NCBI GenBank assembly: GCA_022559845.1
Contig: JAHNEJ010001959.1
Span: 1-64,000 of the forward strand
Direction of reading: 5' to 3'
DNA: 64,000 nt
Origin: Amorphophallus konjac
Taxonomy: Eukaryota; Streptophyta; Magnoliopsida; Alismatales; Araceae
The notes below the pieces were generated by a model. That model was not told the DNA's origin. It saw only the letters and a list, made by a program, of their open reading frames with translations, and did not search any database. The first letter of the stretch is position 1. Each line of letters begins with the position of its first letter. The position numbers and the translations under genes were made by a program. Positions 31,693 through 43,499 of this stretch are shown here, piece after piece.

Positions 31693-33199
31693 ACCCCCCT
31701 TCCCCATCCACCAAATAACCCCTTGTTCATGCCCTTCCCCACACCCTCTCCTCCACCTATTCTGTCCCCGTTGCAGGTTTCAGAAAAGCAGTGATTTGCA
31801 GTAGCAGCCACGACTTCCCCTGAAGGCTCCCGGTGGCATATTTTATATTGCTGGAATCGTCTCCAAGTCTTCTTTCCAACGGTGGTACTCCTGCCTGCAT
31901 CCGAGTTCGGAGCTGTCCGGAGGAATGTCATCTTCAATGACTGCGCAATCTGTCCCAGACTAAATGCCAGAGCGATATTGGAAGCCGTTCAGCTGCCATC
32001 CTTGGAGGAATTCGATCACGCTTCCTTCTACAAAATTCTTCTTCGTCTAGTCCTTCATCAGCAGCAGAAGGAATGATGCCAATCACCCGCACGAGCTATT
32101 TGTTCTGAATTTCTTCGCCGGAGTGTGCAGTCTGCCCCCTGCAGGTCCAAGTTCGACCTATCTTCACTTCTCCGGCCACCATTCTCCTCTCCAACCTCAG
32201 ATTGTGGCCCCGTCAATTTCTGCTCGAAGCTACTCCGACCACGATCGCATCACCGCCAGTTTCGTTCGATTTGGATTTCGGGAGCGACCGCAGTGCCTTC
32301 TGCAATCCACTGTATTAGTTCTGCATCAGGCAGAGGCAGAGTGTCGCTGTCCTACTCCAGTCGCTGGTTCGATCATCCCCGAGTTCCAGAGCTTTCCAGA
32401 AAATTCAAGAATAATCCTCGGCCAGCTGGGGAACTTTTGGCACTGGTTTCATCAAATTTGGAGCTCTGTTGAGTCCGTGGCAACATCTTCATCGACAACC
32501 TGTTCAGCAAAATGGAAGAGTGGCAGAATCGGCGAAGCTTGGAGAGTCGGCGTTCTCTTCATAATTTCCCCACCCCGCTTGGCCGGATGAAGGCCCCTCC
32601 CTACGTGGAGGTAATCTTGGTTGTAATAAGTCTAACCCCCACCCCAAGAGCCCCCTCCTGCGAGAGGTGTAGTTCATGTAATAATATTTTCACAGATTTG
32701 AAGCGACACCGACGCGGCTTGCGGGCGCAAACCCTTGCCTCCCCGCTCGCCCCCGTCTTCGGCCGGAGTTGGCGTCTTCACGCCGGCTAGGTGAGCCTCA
32801 TTTCCCCTTTCCTTGCTGGTCAATATCACTTGCTTAGCTTAGTATTCTTGCTTTGCTGCGTCGGACGGAGAGCGAGGGCCCGTCCCAAATTGCCGAACAC
32901 GTGAGTGTCCATCGCGGGCGAGTTGTGAGCGAGCCATTTCAACCCACACCCATGGTGTGACGGCCACCCGTGAGTGGGCATCTCTGGCCCAATTGGGGTT
33001 CTCCCCAAGCTTGCCAAGCACCGGAGCATCATTGTCCCACCCCGGACCCTCTCCATTATCGTTTAGTTGCCCACGGGCACAAGTGTGCACCAAGCGAGTG
33101 AGCCGCTCGAGTGGTATCATCGCCAATTTGCTTGCTTGCAACCTTAGGTCCAAGGGTCATATTGTCTTGTGATCATCACCCCAAGGTGGTGTCACATCA
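31693..33199 (+). repeat. 5' LTR of the gag-only chromovirus, left-truncated
   Basis: Homologous to 36811-38318 of the full LTR, ending GTCACATCA. It lacks the first 730 bases, including the TATA box. The truncation point coincides with the end of the copia LTR. Confidence 0.85.
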
Positions 33200-33201
33200 A
33201 G

Positions 33202-33213
33202 TGGTATCAGAGC
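33202..33213 (+). other. Primer binding site (initiator Met tRNA)
   Basis: TGGTATCAGAGC two bases after the LTR end, complementary to initiator methionine tRNA, as usual for chromoviruses. Confidence 0.9.
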
Positions 33214-33257
33214 AAGTTCACAACTTGTCTCTATCAAGTTGGTCCTAGGATGCTCAT

Positions 33258-34904
33258 ATGCATTTAGAGTCTTCGGTTGCATCTCTTTTGTCCACTAGCA
33301 TGGCTACTTCATGTAAGTCACATCTATCTCACTCGGCCCTCCGCAAAGGTCCGATTGACACCCCTTTAGACAAAGTCCTATTTGAGGACCTTATCTTTAA
33401 CGGATACCACCCTAGTGCATATTTAGAGTGGGAGGAAAACATGGACAAATACTTTAAAAAGAATCCAATGACTGAACCCATGAAAATCTACCTTGCCAAG
33501 AGTCGACTTGTGTACCATGCCGAGGATAGGTGGAATTTCATTGAACAATTTAGGAGGGTTATGAGGCTAGAGCCTATTAACACATGGGAGAACATGAGAG
33601 CCGAACTTAGGAAAGTCTACACTCCCCGACCTCCTCCCTCCTACCCGGGTTACCAAAACTCGAGGAGCAGTCTCACTCCTCCAACCCCACCCGTCCAAAC
33701 CCTTACCACTAGAACCCAAGTGTCCAAGGCCTCCACCTCCCCACCTAACCTCATGAGGGTCCCCACACCCCAACCAAACCCCCCTTCCCTAACCTACACT
33801 AGTCAAGCCCCTTTAGCCCCCACTTCCACCCCAAACGATCCCAAGGACAAGAGACCCCTAACCGACCCAATTCCCTCCATGGTGACCACCACTTATCCAA
33901 CCCTCACCATTAAAAACCAAGTGGACACCGCGTCCACCCCTCCACCTAAGCCCATAATGGCCACCACCCCCAAACCCAAAACCCCTCACCAAACCCGTAC
34001 CCCACAAGCCCCCTTGACCACCACCACAAACCCACCATCGTCCCCAAAAAGGGACACATCTCCCAAAACAAATCAACCCAAAACCCCTCACCCAACCCAC
34101 CTCCCACTTCCTACACCAATCTTTCCCCAACCTAGGCCTCCTCTATTTCCCTTTCCTATCCCAACCCAAGCCCATGCTTGTTCACCACCCCGGGTGTGTC
34201 ATACGCTAGCTATCACCAAACCACCCATCATAGATCCCCCTACTCCATTAGCAATAGAAGTTGCTACCCACACACCTACCCAAGTGGAGAAGGATGTCCA
34301 TCCGAATCCACCTCCCAACATAGAGGAAATCCAAAGGCCAAACAACTCACACACCTCTAGCCTAGCTCCTTTAGAGACACCCAACCTCACCATAGATAAG
34401 TCCATACTCCAATGGCTCAAGAAAGGTCTCACCATTCCTAGTTCACAACCATGCCACCTACCCATGGGATATCAATCCCAAATCATTCACATTCAGCAAC
34501 ATGTCACTTATCAAACTTCTTATTGTGTGGAAGATTTGGGAGACTTAGTGAACTACCTACATTGGCAAATTCACTTGACCAATATGCTAGCCTTGAGGCC
34601 GTCCGAAACTAACACCATTAGCCTAGCATATACCTCCATTGGCTCTATCACTTCCATCTACACTAATGGCCAAGTTATTAGTGAGATCATCCTCCTTCTT
34701 CCCATAGAGGAAGAACCTATCCTAGTCCACTCCCCAACCATTAAGATCCCAAGTGCTTTGATCAGTCAACCCATTAGAAACCTTGGCCCAATTATTGAGG
34801 AAGATGACTCACCATTCGAGGACCTTGAGAGCATAGAGTACCCCTACCAAGGTGACCCTTACCATGATCCCTTTGACCCTTTTCTATGGGAGCCTAGATC
34901 TTAA
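33258..34904 (+). CDS. gag: Gag-like protein of the gag-only chromovirus
   Basis: 548 residues, open. Residues about 48-125 (FNGYHPSAYLEWEENMDKYF, IYLAKSRLVYHAEDRWNFI, WENMRAELRKVYTPR) are the N-terminal part of a Ty3/gypsy gag core. A Pro/Thr-rich stretch of some 230 residues follows, then a C-terminal segment of unknown nature (LQWLKKGLTIPSSQ, YTSIGSITSIYTNGQVISEI). There is no zinc knuckle. An intact gag in an element without pol suggests it may be kept for packaging in trans. The start is the first ATG after the primer binding site. Confidence 0.7.
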   Translation: MHLESSVASLLSTSMATSCKSHLSHSALRKGPIDTPLDKVLFEDLIFNGYHPSAYLEWEENMDKYFKKNPMTEPMKIYLAKSRLVYHAEDRWNFIEQFRRVMRLEPINTWENMRAELRKVYTPRPPPSYPGYQNSRSSLTPPTPPVQTLTTRTQVSKASTSPPNLMRVPTPQPNPPSLTYTSQAPLAPTSTPNDPKDKRPLTDPIPSMVTTTYPTLTIKNQVDTASTPPPKPIMATTPKPKTPHQTRTPQAPLTTTTNPPSSPKRDTSPKTNQPKTPHPTHLPLPTPIFPQPRPPLFPFPIPTQAHACSPPRVCHTLAITKPPIIDPPTPLAIEVATHTPTQVEKDVHPNPPPNIEEIQRPNNSHTSSLAPLETPNLTIDKSILQWLKKGLTIPSSQPCHLPMGYQSQIIHIQQHVTYQTSYCVEDLGDLVNYLHWQIHLTNMLALRPSETNTISLAYTSIGSITSIYTNGQVISEIILLLPIEEEPILVHSPTIKIPSALISQPIRNLGPIIEEDDSPFEDLESIEYPYQGDPYHDPFDPFLWEPRS

Positions 34905-34955
34905 TGTAACCCACTCACCTTATTCACCACCCACCTTACCCTACCCTTACCACCC

Positions 34956-35708
34956 ATGATAACTCAAAACATTCCCTTCCTAGAATTGGGTTACACCAAA
35001 GAAGCCTTAACCATAGGCAACATACACAATGGGATTGATAGATGGCCCCACTCCATGATGTCTCCCTTCTTAGATCCCTTTGACTCATACGAATGGAAGC
35101 TCAAGGGCCACCCCACACCTATGCACATAGAAGTCATCACTAGGATTGAAATGCATGTGCTTAGGCATACCACCCCACTTGACATGATTAGAAAGTCGGG
35201 TCCATTCATTCATATCACCCACATGTCAAGAAGAAAACATGAGTGGTCAATATTTGGTTGTAATGGTCCACCATCATTCATCATAAATCTGAAGCATGTT
35301 AGGAGCATTCATGGATGTCCGGGTCCCCCGGCACTCATCACACTCACACATGAAAGGGACACCTATGGATGCCCCGGTCCTCCCAAGATATTCAAAGTCT
35401 TCATAACATCAATGCATGATAGGTCTACATGTGGTTGCCCTGAACCACCTTTGCATACCACGCACTACTCACTCACACCGCATCTTAGTACATGGCATAT
35501 GCATCAAAACATACATCAAGCAAAAAGCGGTGAGAATTACAAAAGGCGGGCAAAAACTCATGAGCGCCACTTGAAATTCCACGTTGGCGACTTGATGATG
35601 ATGATGATTTTGGAGTGGCTCTACTCTAGGGTCACCTCCAATTTGAGGGCACGAGGACTTGGACCTTGCCAAGTTCCGAGTGGCCTTGGCACCCGGCTTG
35701 CGGGTTGA
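34956..35708 (+). pseudogene. ORF with GCPGPP repeats running into an integrase C-terminal remnant
   Basis: 250 codons. Residues about 100-170 hold four copies of a segment of roughly 20-28 residues centred on FGCNGPP, HGCPGPP, YGCPGPP and CGCPEPP. The end reads KTHERHLKFHVGDLMM then LRARGLGPCQV, which aligns with the integrase C-terminal domain of the chromovirus at 46747-47424 (THRRHQEFQIGDFVM, LRSHGAGPFQV). I take it as a deletion joint that fused unknown sequence to the integrase tail. Expression is doubtful. Confidence 0.5.
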
Positions 35709-36077
35709 ACTTACCAATGGGTTTTGGGATTCATCCCCTTCCCACGTGGCGGATCCGGCACCCTCTAAGGGTACCGCGGTGGATCCTAGTGAGTGTCTTG
35801 AGCCTACACCTATCCTTGTGAGACACACCCTCGGAGTGCCACCACAAACTAGCCCGAGAGCCCAACGTCAGCACATGGCGGCAATACTAAGCAAAGCAAG
35901 ATCTCTTCGCCAGCCTAAGGGTGTGTCCGAGCCACTTTGTCGACTGGAAGCACCGTTCCTCGGCTATGGACATGGGTCGAGTTTGGAGAACAAGGTTCGC
36001 CCGGAACTGCGTTTGGGATGCTACTTCCCCGGTGGACCCATACTCGACAGGGTCGAGTTTTCCCCACCCCGGGGGTA
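35709..36077 (+). pseudogene. Decayed chromodomain tail and polypurine region
   Basis: Frames are broken. A degenerate VDWKHRSSAMD and a DPYSTGSS tail resemble the chromodomain tails near 63200 and 46747. A run ending CCCCGGGGGTA directly precedes the LTR start TGATGGGG at 36078, the same layout as the other two chromoviruses here. Confidence 0.5.
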
Positions 36078-38318
36078 TGATGGGGACATCCCTTGCCCCT
36101 CCACATTTTCTGAAGCTCGGATTGATCGTCGGTGTACGCCATTATGTTCCTCATGTGTTTGTGAGTTGAGTCATGTAATTTTCTTATTTTTATTTGAGTC
36201 TTAAACATGTAATTTTCCCTTTATTGAGTCATGTACCTAGGTTAGAAAGTCATTTTCCTAAGTCTTGAAGTCATTATGTTGGTTTGATAGGTTAATGGGC
36301 CCAATTCATTGGGCTAGGCCCAGGGGCGCCCCTCCCTTGAACTGTTTGGTCATTAGTTAGTTTGTCAGGGTCAGTTTGGTCTTAGGAAAAGTGTGGGGTC
36401 TATAAATAGCCTCACCCCTCTCTCATTTGTAACAATTATGCTTGAATATTGAATCCAAAAAATTTCCACACCTTCTAGTTCCCTCTCAATATCTCCCTCT
36501 CTCTCTCTCTTACTATCACTCTCTCTAAGTGGGTTGTGCGCCCTCTCTCTCTCCTCCCCACCCCAATTTTGAAATTCATTCTCTCTCCTCCCCATTCACC
36601 CCTCATTAAGGCCCCTTCCCCATGCACTCATTCAATTCCCTCTCCAACCCCTAGGTGGAAACCCCTTCTCCTAGGCACCTTTCCATTCTCCCCAGCAACC
36701 CTCCCTCTCCCCAAGACTGAAAGAGCCCTTCCCTAGGCCAAATTTTGAATTTCCCTCTCCCTTGGGCTGTGCCCTTTCATCTCCCCACCTCCCTAACCAC
36801 CCAAGGTCGCACCCCCCCTTCCCCATCCACCAAATAACCCCTTGTTCATGCCCTTCCCCATACCCTCTCCTCCACCAATTCTGTCCCTGTTGCAGGTTTC
36901 AGAAAAGCAGTGATTTGCAGTAGCAGCCACGACTTCCCCTGAAGGCTACCAATGGCATATCTTATATTGCTGGAATCGTCTCCAAGTATTCTTTCCAACG
37001 GTGGTACTCCTGCCTGCATCCGAGTTCAGAGCTGTCCGGAGGAACGTCATCTTCAACGACTACACAATCTGTCCCAGACTGAAGGCCAGAGCGATATTGG
37101 AAGCCGTTCAGCGGCCAACCTTGGAGGAATTCGATCACGCTTCCTTCTACAAAATTCTTCTTCATCTAGTCATCCATCAGTAGCAGAAAGAACGATGCCA
37201 ATCACCCGCCTGAGCTATTTGTTCTGAATTTCTTCGCCGGAGTGTGCAGTCTGCCCCCTGCAGGTCCAGGTTCAAGCTGTCTTCACTTCTCCGGCCACCA
37301 TTCTCCTCTCTGACCTCGGATTGTGGCCCCATCAATTTCTGCTCGAAGCTACTCCGACCACGATCGTGTCACCGCTAGTTTCGTTCGATTTGGAGTTCGG
37401 GAGCTACCGCAGTGCCTTATGCAATCCACTGTATCAGTTCTGCATCAGTCAGAGGCAGAGTGTTGCTGTCATGCTCCAATCGCTGGTCCGATCAGCCCCG
37501 AGTTCCAGAGCTTTCCAAAAAATTCAAGCATCATCCTCGGCCAGCTGGGGAACTTTTGGCATCGGTTTCATCAAATTTGGAGCTCGGTTGAGTCCGTGGT
37601 AACTTCTTCATCGACAACCTGTTCAGCAAAACGGAAGAGTGGCAGAACCGGCGAAGCTTGGAGAGTCGGCGTTCTCTTCATAATTTCCCCACCCCGCTTG
37701 GCCGGCTGAAGGCCCCTCCCTGCGTGGAGGTAATCTTTGTTGTAATAAGTCTAACCCCCACCCCAAGAGCCCCCTCCTGCGAGAGGTGTAGTTCATGTAA
37801 TAATATTTTTGCAGATTTGAAGCGACACCGACGCGGCTTGCAGGCGCAAACCCTTGCCTCCCCGCTCGCCCCCGTCTTCGGCCGGAGTTGGCGTCTTCAT
37901 GCCGGCTAGGTGAGCCTCGGTCCCCCTTTCCTTGCTGGTCAATATCACTTGCTTAGCTTAGTATTCTTGCTTTGCTGCGTCGGACGGAGAGCGAGGGCCC
38001 GGCCCAAATTGCCGAACACGTGAGTGTCCATCGCGGGCGAGTTGTGAGCGAGCCATTTCAAACCACACCCATGGTGTGACGGCCGCCCGTGAGTGGGCAT
38101 CCCTGGCCCAATTGGGGTTCTCCCCAAGCTTGCCAAGCACCGGAGCATCATTGTCCCACCCCGGACCCTCTCCATTATCGTTTAGTTGCCCACGGGCACA
38201 AGTGTGCACCAAGCGAGTGAGCCGCTCGAGTGGTATCATCGCCAATTTGCTTGCTTGCAACCTTAGGTCCAAGGGTCATATTGTCTTGTGGTTATCACCC
38301 CAAGGTGGTGTCACATCA
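36078..38318 (+). repeat. 3' LTR of the gag-only chromovirus
   Basis: 2241 bp, starting TGATGGGG and ending CACATCA, so the ends are short inverted repeats. A TATA box (CTATAAATAGC) lies at 36400-36409. Downstream come (CT)n tracts and a GC-rich part. The family is shared with the LTR at 44312-46687 (AGTCATGTAC.. GGGCTAGGCCCA). Confidence 0.9.
36400..36409 (+). promoter_or_regulatory. TATA box of the chromovirus 3' LTR
   Basis: CTATAAATAG about 320 bases into the LTR, followed by CATTTGTAACAATTATGC, a typical U3/R region. Confidence 0.6.
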
Positions 38319-39205
38319 TGAAGTCCATGCACATTCGCCATTTTCCCGAAGCCTTCGGTACTAGAACGACGTTGGCGAGCCACGTAGGGTATAGGACCGG
38401 ACGAAAAAGGCCCGTGTTCTGCCCCTTGATGACTTGCTCTTTGATGACCGCTTGCTTCTCTGGGACGTACTTTCTCCTGCGTTGCTGGACAGGCTTCACC
38501 ATTGGGTCGAGGTTGAGCTTTAGTGTTACTACGTCTCCCGAGATCCAGGGAAGGTGCTCATCAGACCATGCAAAGACTTGGATGTACTGGACAAGGAAAT
38601 CCTTATATTTTTCTTATTCCTCAAGTGGTAGATTGGCTCCGATTTACTCCTAGAGTCGAGACATCATTAAGGAAGACCGTTAGCAACTCGCCACCAGGCT
38701 CAGATGTTGCGGGTCCCTCTTCGGCTCCCTTTACTCCTTTATTTTTCTTTTCCGGCCTAGTGGCTTCGACCGAGATTATATAGCACCATCTAGCCAATGC
38801 CCGATCACCTTGGACTTCCCCCACGCCATACTTGGTTGGGAACTTCATTTTTGGTGAAGGGTAGAGGGCACCGCTCTCATTCGACTGAGGATACCTCGTC
38901 CAAAGATGGCGTTATATGCCGTCAGCCCCTTAATCACGATGAAGTTTACCATAATCGTAACGGTTTTGGGCGGGGTGCCGATAGTAACTGGCAGGCTTAG
39001 GGCTCCCTCGGGATAAGTTGCCTGGCCGTTGAACCCATAGAGGCAGTTTGGATCGGGCGAAGTTTAGATGGATTCTCTCCCATCTTGAGGAAATATTCAT
39101 AGGATAATACATTAGGGGCACTACCATTGTAGACTAAAATCCTGTCTACGTTACAATGGTGTTTTATTATAGCTGATACAATAAGAGCGTCGTCGTGCGG
39201 GGTGG
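38319..39205 (-). pseudogene. pol: Protease and start of RT of element C, truncated
   Basis: Protease remnant RILVYNGSAPNVLSYEYF near 39110 has Tyr-Asn where Asp-Ser/Thr is expected, so it is inactive. A segment MKFPTKYGVGEVQGDRALAR near 38848 and RT start TGLFRPVLYPTWLANVVLV and GKWRMCMDF (38502-38319) match element B. RT is cut in motif DF by the chromovirus LTR. Confidence 0.75.
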
Positions 39206-40913
39206 TTAACCCTTCCAGGTCCTGGTCGGAGAATACCAGGGCCTGCGGTTCGCTCGCCTGTGGGGCCTTAGGGGGCTCAGTAGAGGCCCGACTTGCCCGC
39301 TCGGCGTGACACTTTCTTCCTTGGCTGCTATCTCCACCTGATGCCGCGCCACCAACGATGACGTTGATGTGGACTCCACGGGGGGCATTGTCGATCTCTT
39401 CAGGGGCACCTCAGTCTTCCTTCTGCCCGGACACATATCGGGATAGGTGTCCCTGGCGGATGAGGCACTCGATCTCGTCTTGAAGTTGATGGCAATCGCT
39501 GGTGTGATGCCCGTGATCGCTGTGGAACAGGCAATACTTGTTGCGATTGCGATGCTTGGCCTACATAGGCTCGGGTTGGTTGAGGAGGCCCGAGCCTTTG
39601 ATGTCTTCATAGATTTCATAGACGGGGGCGGTACGGGGGGTACACCGCTCGAACTTCTGGGACGGATCATTATGGTCTCCGTCCTGGTTCCGCCTCTTTC
39701 CTTGACTCGTCCTTTGCTTGGACGGTCGCTTCTTGTCCCCCTCCTGACCCAAGCCTGTCGTGCCTCGACAGGCGCTGAGGACTTCCTCACATTCTGCATG
39801 GCGCAAGGCCAGGGTCACTAGCTCGGCAAGGGAGGTGGGAGGATGAAGCACTAGCTCGCGCTGCAGGTTCTCGTCGCGGGTACCCTCGGTCAATGCGGTG
39901 ATGGCAGAGGCCACATCCAAGCGGGGGATGCGCAGGGCTGCCGATTTGAATCGGTTGATATAAGCCCACAACTTCCCCCCCTGTTCTTGCTTGAAGCCCA
40001 ATAATCCCGCCACTGACCGGGGTGGACCACTGCCGATGAAGCTTTCCTTGAACACTCGCCCGAATTGCTTGAAGTTGTGGATGCTGTCGGGGGCGAGGGC
40101 CCTGAACCAAGCCTGAGCGCCCTAAACCAGAGTGGTCACGAACGCTCGGCACTTGATTACGTCAGACGCCCCACGTAAGGTCATCAGGGCGTCGATGCTG
40201 ACGTAGTGGTCGGTCGGGTCTCCCTGGCAATCGTACGACTTGAAGGTCGGGAGTGAGATCATGGGAGAAATCTCTACATTCAAAATGTAATCGGAGAACG
40301 GGGATCGCTCTTCGTCCTCCGTAGGAGAGGTCTTCTGCAAGGCGCAGAGGGCGCGCTCTTGCTCCGTGAAACGCCTCTCAAAGTCTCACAGCCGTAAAGA
40401 TAGCTCCGGTTGTTGTTGACCCGAGAGACTGGGGGGGCGCACTTGCATGCTGTCCCGATGCTCATCGGGGTCCTCTGCTTTTGGAAACAATGGACATGCT
40501 CCACTCTTCTCCCTCCTCGGGGTTGAGGAGGCTTCCTGCTCTGGGGGAGGGGCATGCGATGGTCCTCCTGATAGGTTGCGGATGAGCCGCCGCCCCCGGA
40601 GGGTAAAACGGCCTCCAGTAGTTTGCTGGGAGGCATCTCCACGTGGAGGGCTCTTCCAGGGGAGCTGTGACTTCTCCTCCTTGGCCGCCTGGGCCCTCAT
40701 GAGATCCACGAGCACATCCAGTTTTACATTGAGGGTTTGGAGGGCATCGGTGCTCCCGCTGGGAAGCTATTCCCCCTCCATCGATGGAGGTATCTAATTG
40801 GCGGGGTTGCTCGGAGGGGAGTTCTCCGTGGGGAGAGAAGGTGCACCTTCTTCTACCGCCGGGGCCTTTCCCTTGTCGCCGGCAATCCTTCTGCCAGAAT
40901 TTATTCGCACCAT
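39206..40913 (-). pseudogene. gag: Gag of element C
   Basis: Start MVRINSGRRIAGDKGK at 40913. The gag core (PTFKSYDCQGDPTDHYVSID, GAQAWFRALAP, GRVFKESFIGSGPPRSVAG, HAECEEVLSACRG) and a CCHC-like [17 protein letters not shown] are clear. Several in-frame stops interrupt it (for example near 40760, 40388 and 40122), so it is a pseudogene. Same family as gag of element B. Confidence 0.8.
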
Positions 40914-40930
40914 GATGGCTATTTGTTCGT

Positions 40931-40949
40931 TTCCCACAGACGGCGCCAG
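40931..40949 (-). other. Primer binding site of element C
   Basis: The minus strand reads TGGCGCCGTCTGTGGGAA next to the LTR end, a primer site usual for RIRE2/Retand-type Tat elements. Confidence 0.75.
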
Positions 40950-40950
40950 A

Positions 40951-41684
40951 TGAAGAGGGGCGATCTCGCACTACTCCTGAGCGGGGAGGAAGATGACCAT
41001 GTATCCTTGAAGTGTGAACTGCAATAAGGGAAACAAGTCAAAGGTGCCCAGGCATAGATCCCCGGGGAAGACCCTCTGATGCTTAAGTCAGCAAAGTAGT
41101 AGAGCTCTGGTGCGAAGGGAATAGTTAAGAGGAAGGTGGGAGCGCGAGATCCCTCTCCACCAAAAGGTGAAGTGGTTCCTGCTCAGGGTTTTTAGCTCTT
41201 GCCTTGCTTACCTCTTGTAGTAGGACTTTTCTATTTTAAATAGTGGCCCGTTGTGCGACTGATCCCTATAAGCGGAGGAGTCCCAGGGAGGGTTACGTCT
41301 TTCATGCGGGCTCCTTATAACAGGCGGACTCTTGGTCTCCTCTATCCCCTTGAGCTTCCTGCCATTAAGGGGCTCGCAACGGCCGTACTAATAAGCTTCC
41401 ATCAGTGAGCCCGAGCGATAGGCACTTGCCCAAGAGTGGTCTCCAGAGCAATGAGTGCATGGTCAGGACAGGGAATAGGGGGCTCCGGGGGAGCTTTCCC
41501 GATCGAACTGATGCTCGGACTTCCCAACCCGAAGGCCGCCTAGGAAGCGCTTGTACCAAGTGAGTTTTTGGGCTTTATACTAAGTGGGCCCGGGGGCTGC
41601 CACTTCGAGGAGTTGGTCCTCGTTTTGTCAAATTTAGACCTCGTTTGGCCTCTCCGTACGGGCGATGAGATTTCCCCTCTCCAC
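40951..41684 (-). repeat. 5' LTR of element C
   Basis: 734 bp from TGAAGAGGGG (+ strand left end) to CCCTCTCCA, related to the 778-bp LTRs of element B. A TATA-like CTATTTAAAATAG lies near 41231-41243 on the minus strand. Confidence 0.85.
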
Positions 41685-43433
41685 GGACGATTGTGGAAAT
41701 TGCCCGGACAATGCTGATCGAGTGTAAGTTGCCAAGAAAATTCCAGGCTAATGCAGCAAACACAGCATGCTATATAATTAACAGGACCATGGTAAGGCCA
41801 AAAAGCAAGAAAACCCCCTATGAAATGCTCAAAGGTAAAAAACCCAACTTAGCCTACTTTCGAGCTTTTGGTTGAAAATGCTACATCCATAACAATGACA
41901 AAGCTGATGTTGATAAATTTGAGGCTAAGAGTGATATTAAAACATTCTTGAGGTATTCTGAAACATCTAGGGCATATAGGGTGTTCAATGTAAAAAATCA
42001 ATATGTGGAAGAAACTCTACATGTAGTGTTTATTGAGATATCTGATGAATCTAATAAAACTGTTGTTGACAGGAAAATGGAGGATGATGATGGAACATTT
42101 CTGGAATCTAAGGAGGAACCAGGGCAAGGTAGCCAACCACCATCTGTAGAACATGAAAGCGGTCGGTCGACCGAAAATTCTGTCCAATCAACCATGCCCG
42201 GTGAGTCGTCCATCAACCTTCGGACTTTAAAAGACCACCCTGTCCAAAACATAATAGAAAATCTCCATTACCCCCCTAGGACCAGATCCTTTCATAAAGA
42301 TGTGCATAATGAAGACCTCATTGCATTAGTTTCCCAAATTGAACTCAAAAATATTAAAGAAGCCGTGTGGGATGAAAATTAGATTAATGCCACGCATGAG
42401 GAACTTAGTCAATTTGAAAGGAACAAAGTGTGGAATCAAGTTCCCAGACCTACAGGCCAACCTGTCATTGGGACTAGATGGGTCTTTCAGAACAAATTGA
42501 ATGAAGATGGGGTAATAACTAGAAATAAAGTAAGACTTGTAGCTAAGGGATATAATCAGGAGATTGGGATTGACTTTGAAGAATCATATGCTCCTGTAGC
42601 AAGAATAGAAGCCATCACAATTTTATTAGCATTTGCATGCTCATTAGGTATAAAACTTCAACAAATGGATGTCAAAAGTGCTTTTCTAAATGGCTTGATA
42701 AAAGAGGAGGTGTTTGTAGAACAACCTCCTCGGTTCGAACATGATGAGTTGCCTAACCATGTATATAAGTTAAATTAAGCACCGTATGGACTAAAGTAGG
42801 CCCCTCGAGCCTGGTATGAGAGACTCAGTGCACATCTGACCAGCAGGGGCTACAGCAGAGGTAAAGTTGACCAAACTCTATTTACAAAAGTTATGAATGG
42901 CCATATCATTATGGTGCAGATATATGTAGATGATATAGTGTTTGGTTCAACTAATTCAGATTTGTGTAGGCAATTTGCTGAACTAATGACAAAGGATTTT
43001 GAAATGAGCCTCATGGGTGAACTCCAATTCTTTCTTGGACTGTAGATCACATAGACAAAGGACATATTCTTCATAAACTAGTCCAAGTATACATTGGAGA
43101 TTCTAAAGAAATTCGGGATGAAGGAAGCCAAGCACATTTCTACACCCATGGGAACAAATGCATCTCTAGATGCAGATGAGAACGGTAAACCTATAGATTC
43201 TAAGATATACCGAGGTATGATCAGGTCTGTCTTATATCTCATTGCTTCTAGACTTGATATTTTATTTAGTGTGTACTTTTGTGCAAGATTCCAAGCTAAT
43301 GCCAAAGAATCACATTTGATTGCTGTGAAAAGGATTTTAAGATACATTGCTAGCACACATGACTTAGGGCTGTGGTATCCTGCATCATGCTGTTTTGAGT
43401 TAATATCTTATACTGATGCTGATAGCTCGAGCT
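41685..43433 (+). pseudogene. pol: Ty1/copia pol: integrase C-terminus, RT and start of RNase H
   Basis: Begins in integrase at TIVEIARTMLIECKLPRKF and CYIINRTM, then the conserved YEMLKGKKPNLAYFRAFG. RT follows: [58 protein letters not shown], and the RNase H start ISYTDADSSS. Stops or frame breaks occur near 41875, 42380, 42777, 42797 and 43045. The left edge is the element C insertion point. The right edge is an inversion at the self-complementary AGCTCGAGCT (43424-43433). SIRE/Maximus-like. Confidence 0.85.
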
Positions 43434-43499
43434 TAGGGAAACTGTTAGGGCTGTGGGGTTTTGCAATGCCATAAGGAAATATAGTTCACCTTCGCTAAT

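Larger units (their letters stand above)
31693..38318 (+). mobile_element. Gag-only chromovirus-type Ty3/gypsy element (TR-GAG like)
   Basis: Two direct LTR copies flank 2.9 kb: 31693-33199 (5' truncated) and 36078-38318 (full). A tRNA-iMet primer binding site follows the first. The inside holds a gag ORF, a second ORF and a remnant of integrase C-terminus, but no protease, RT or RNase H. The last LTR ends inside the RT of element C, so it inserted there; the matching target duplication on the left is lost. The aligned LTR parts differ by a few percent by eye. Confidence 0.85.
38319..41684 (-). mobile_element. 5' half of a Tat-lineage element (element C)
   Basis: Minus strand: LTR 41684-40951, primer binding site, gag, protease and the start of RT, ending at 38319 where the chromovirus inserted. 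It is close in sequence to element B throughout. The rest (RT to 3' LTR) is missing. The bases after its LTR (CGGAC, 41685-41689) fall inside copia integrase coding sequence, so it had inserted into that copia element. Confidence 0.85.

Noticed and set aside
35659..36204. 181-codon plus ORF
   Set aside because: It spans the decayed integrase tail and runs into the LTR; no domain is recognised in it.
31693..38318. 1.5-kb direct duplication that could be a segmental duplication
   Set aside because: A primer binding site follows the first copy and a purine tract plus TG start precedes the second; they are LTRs of one element.
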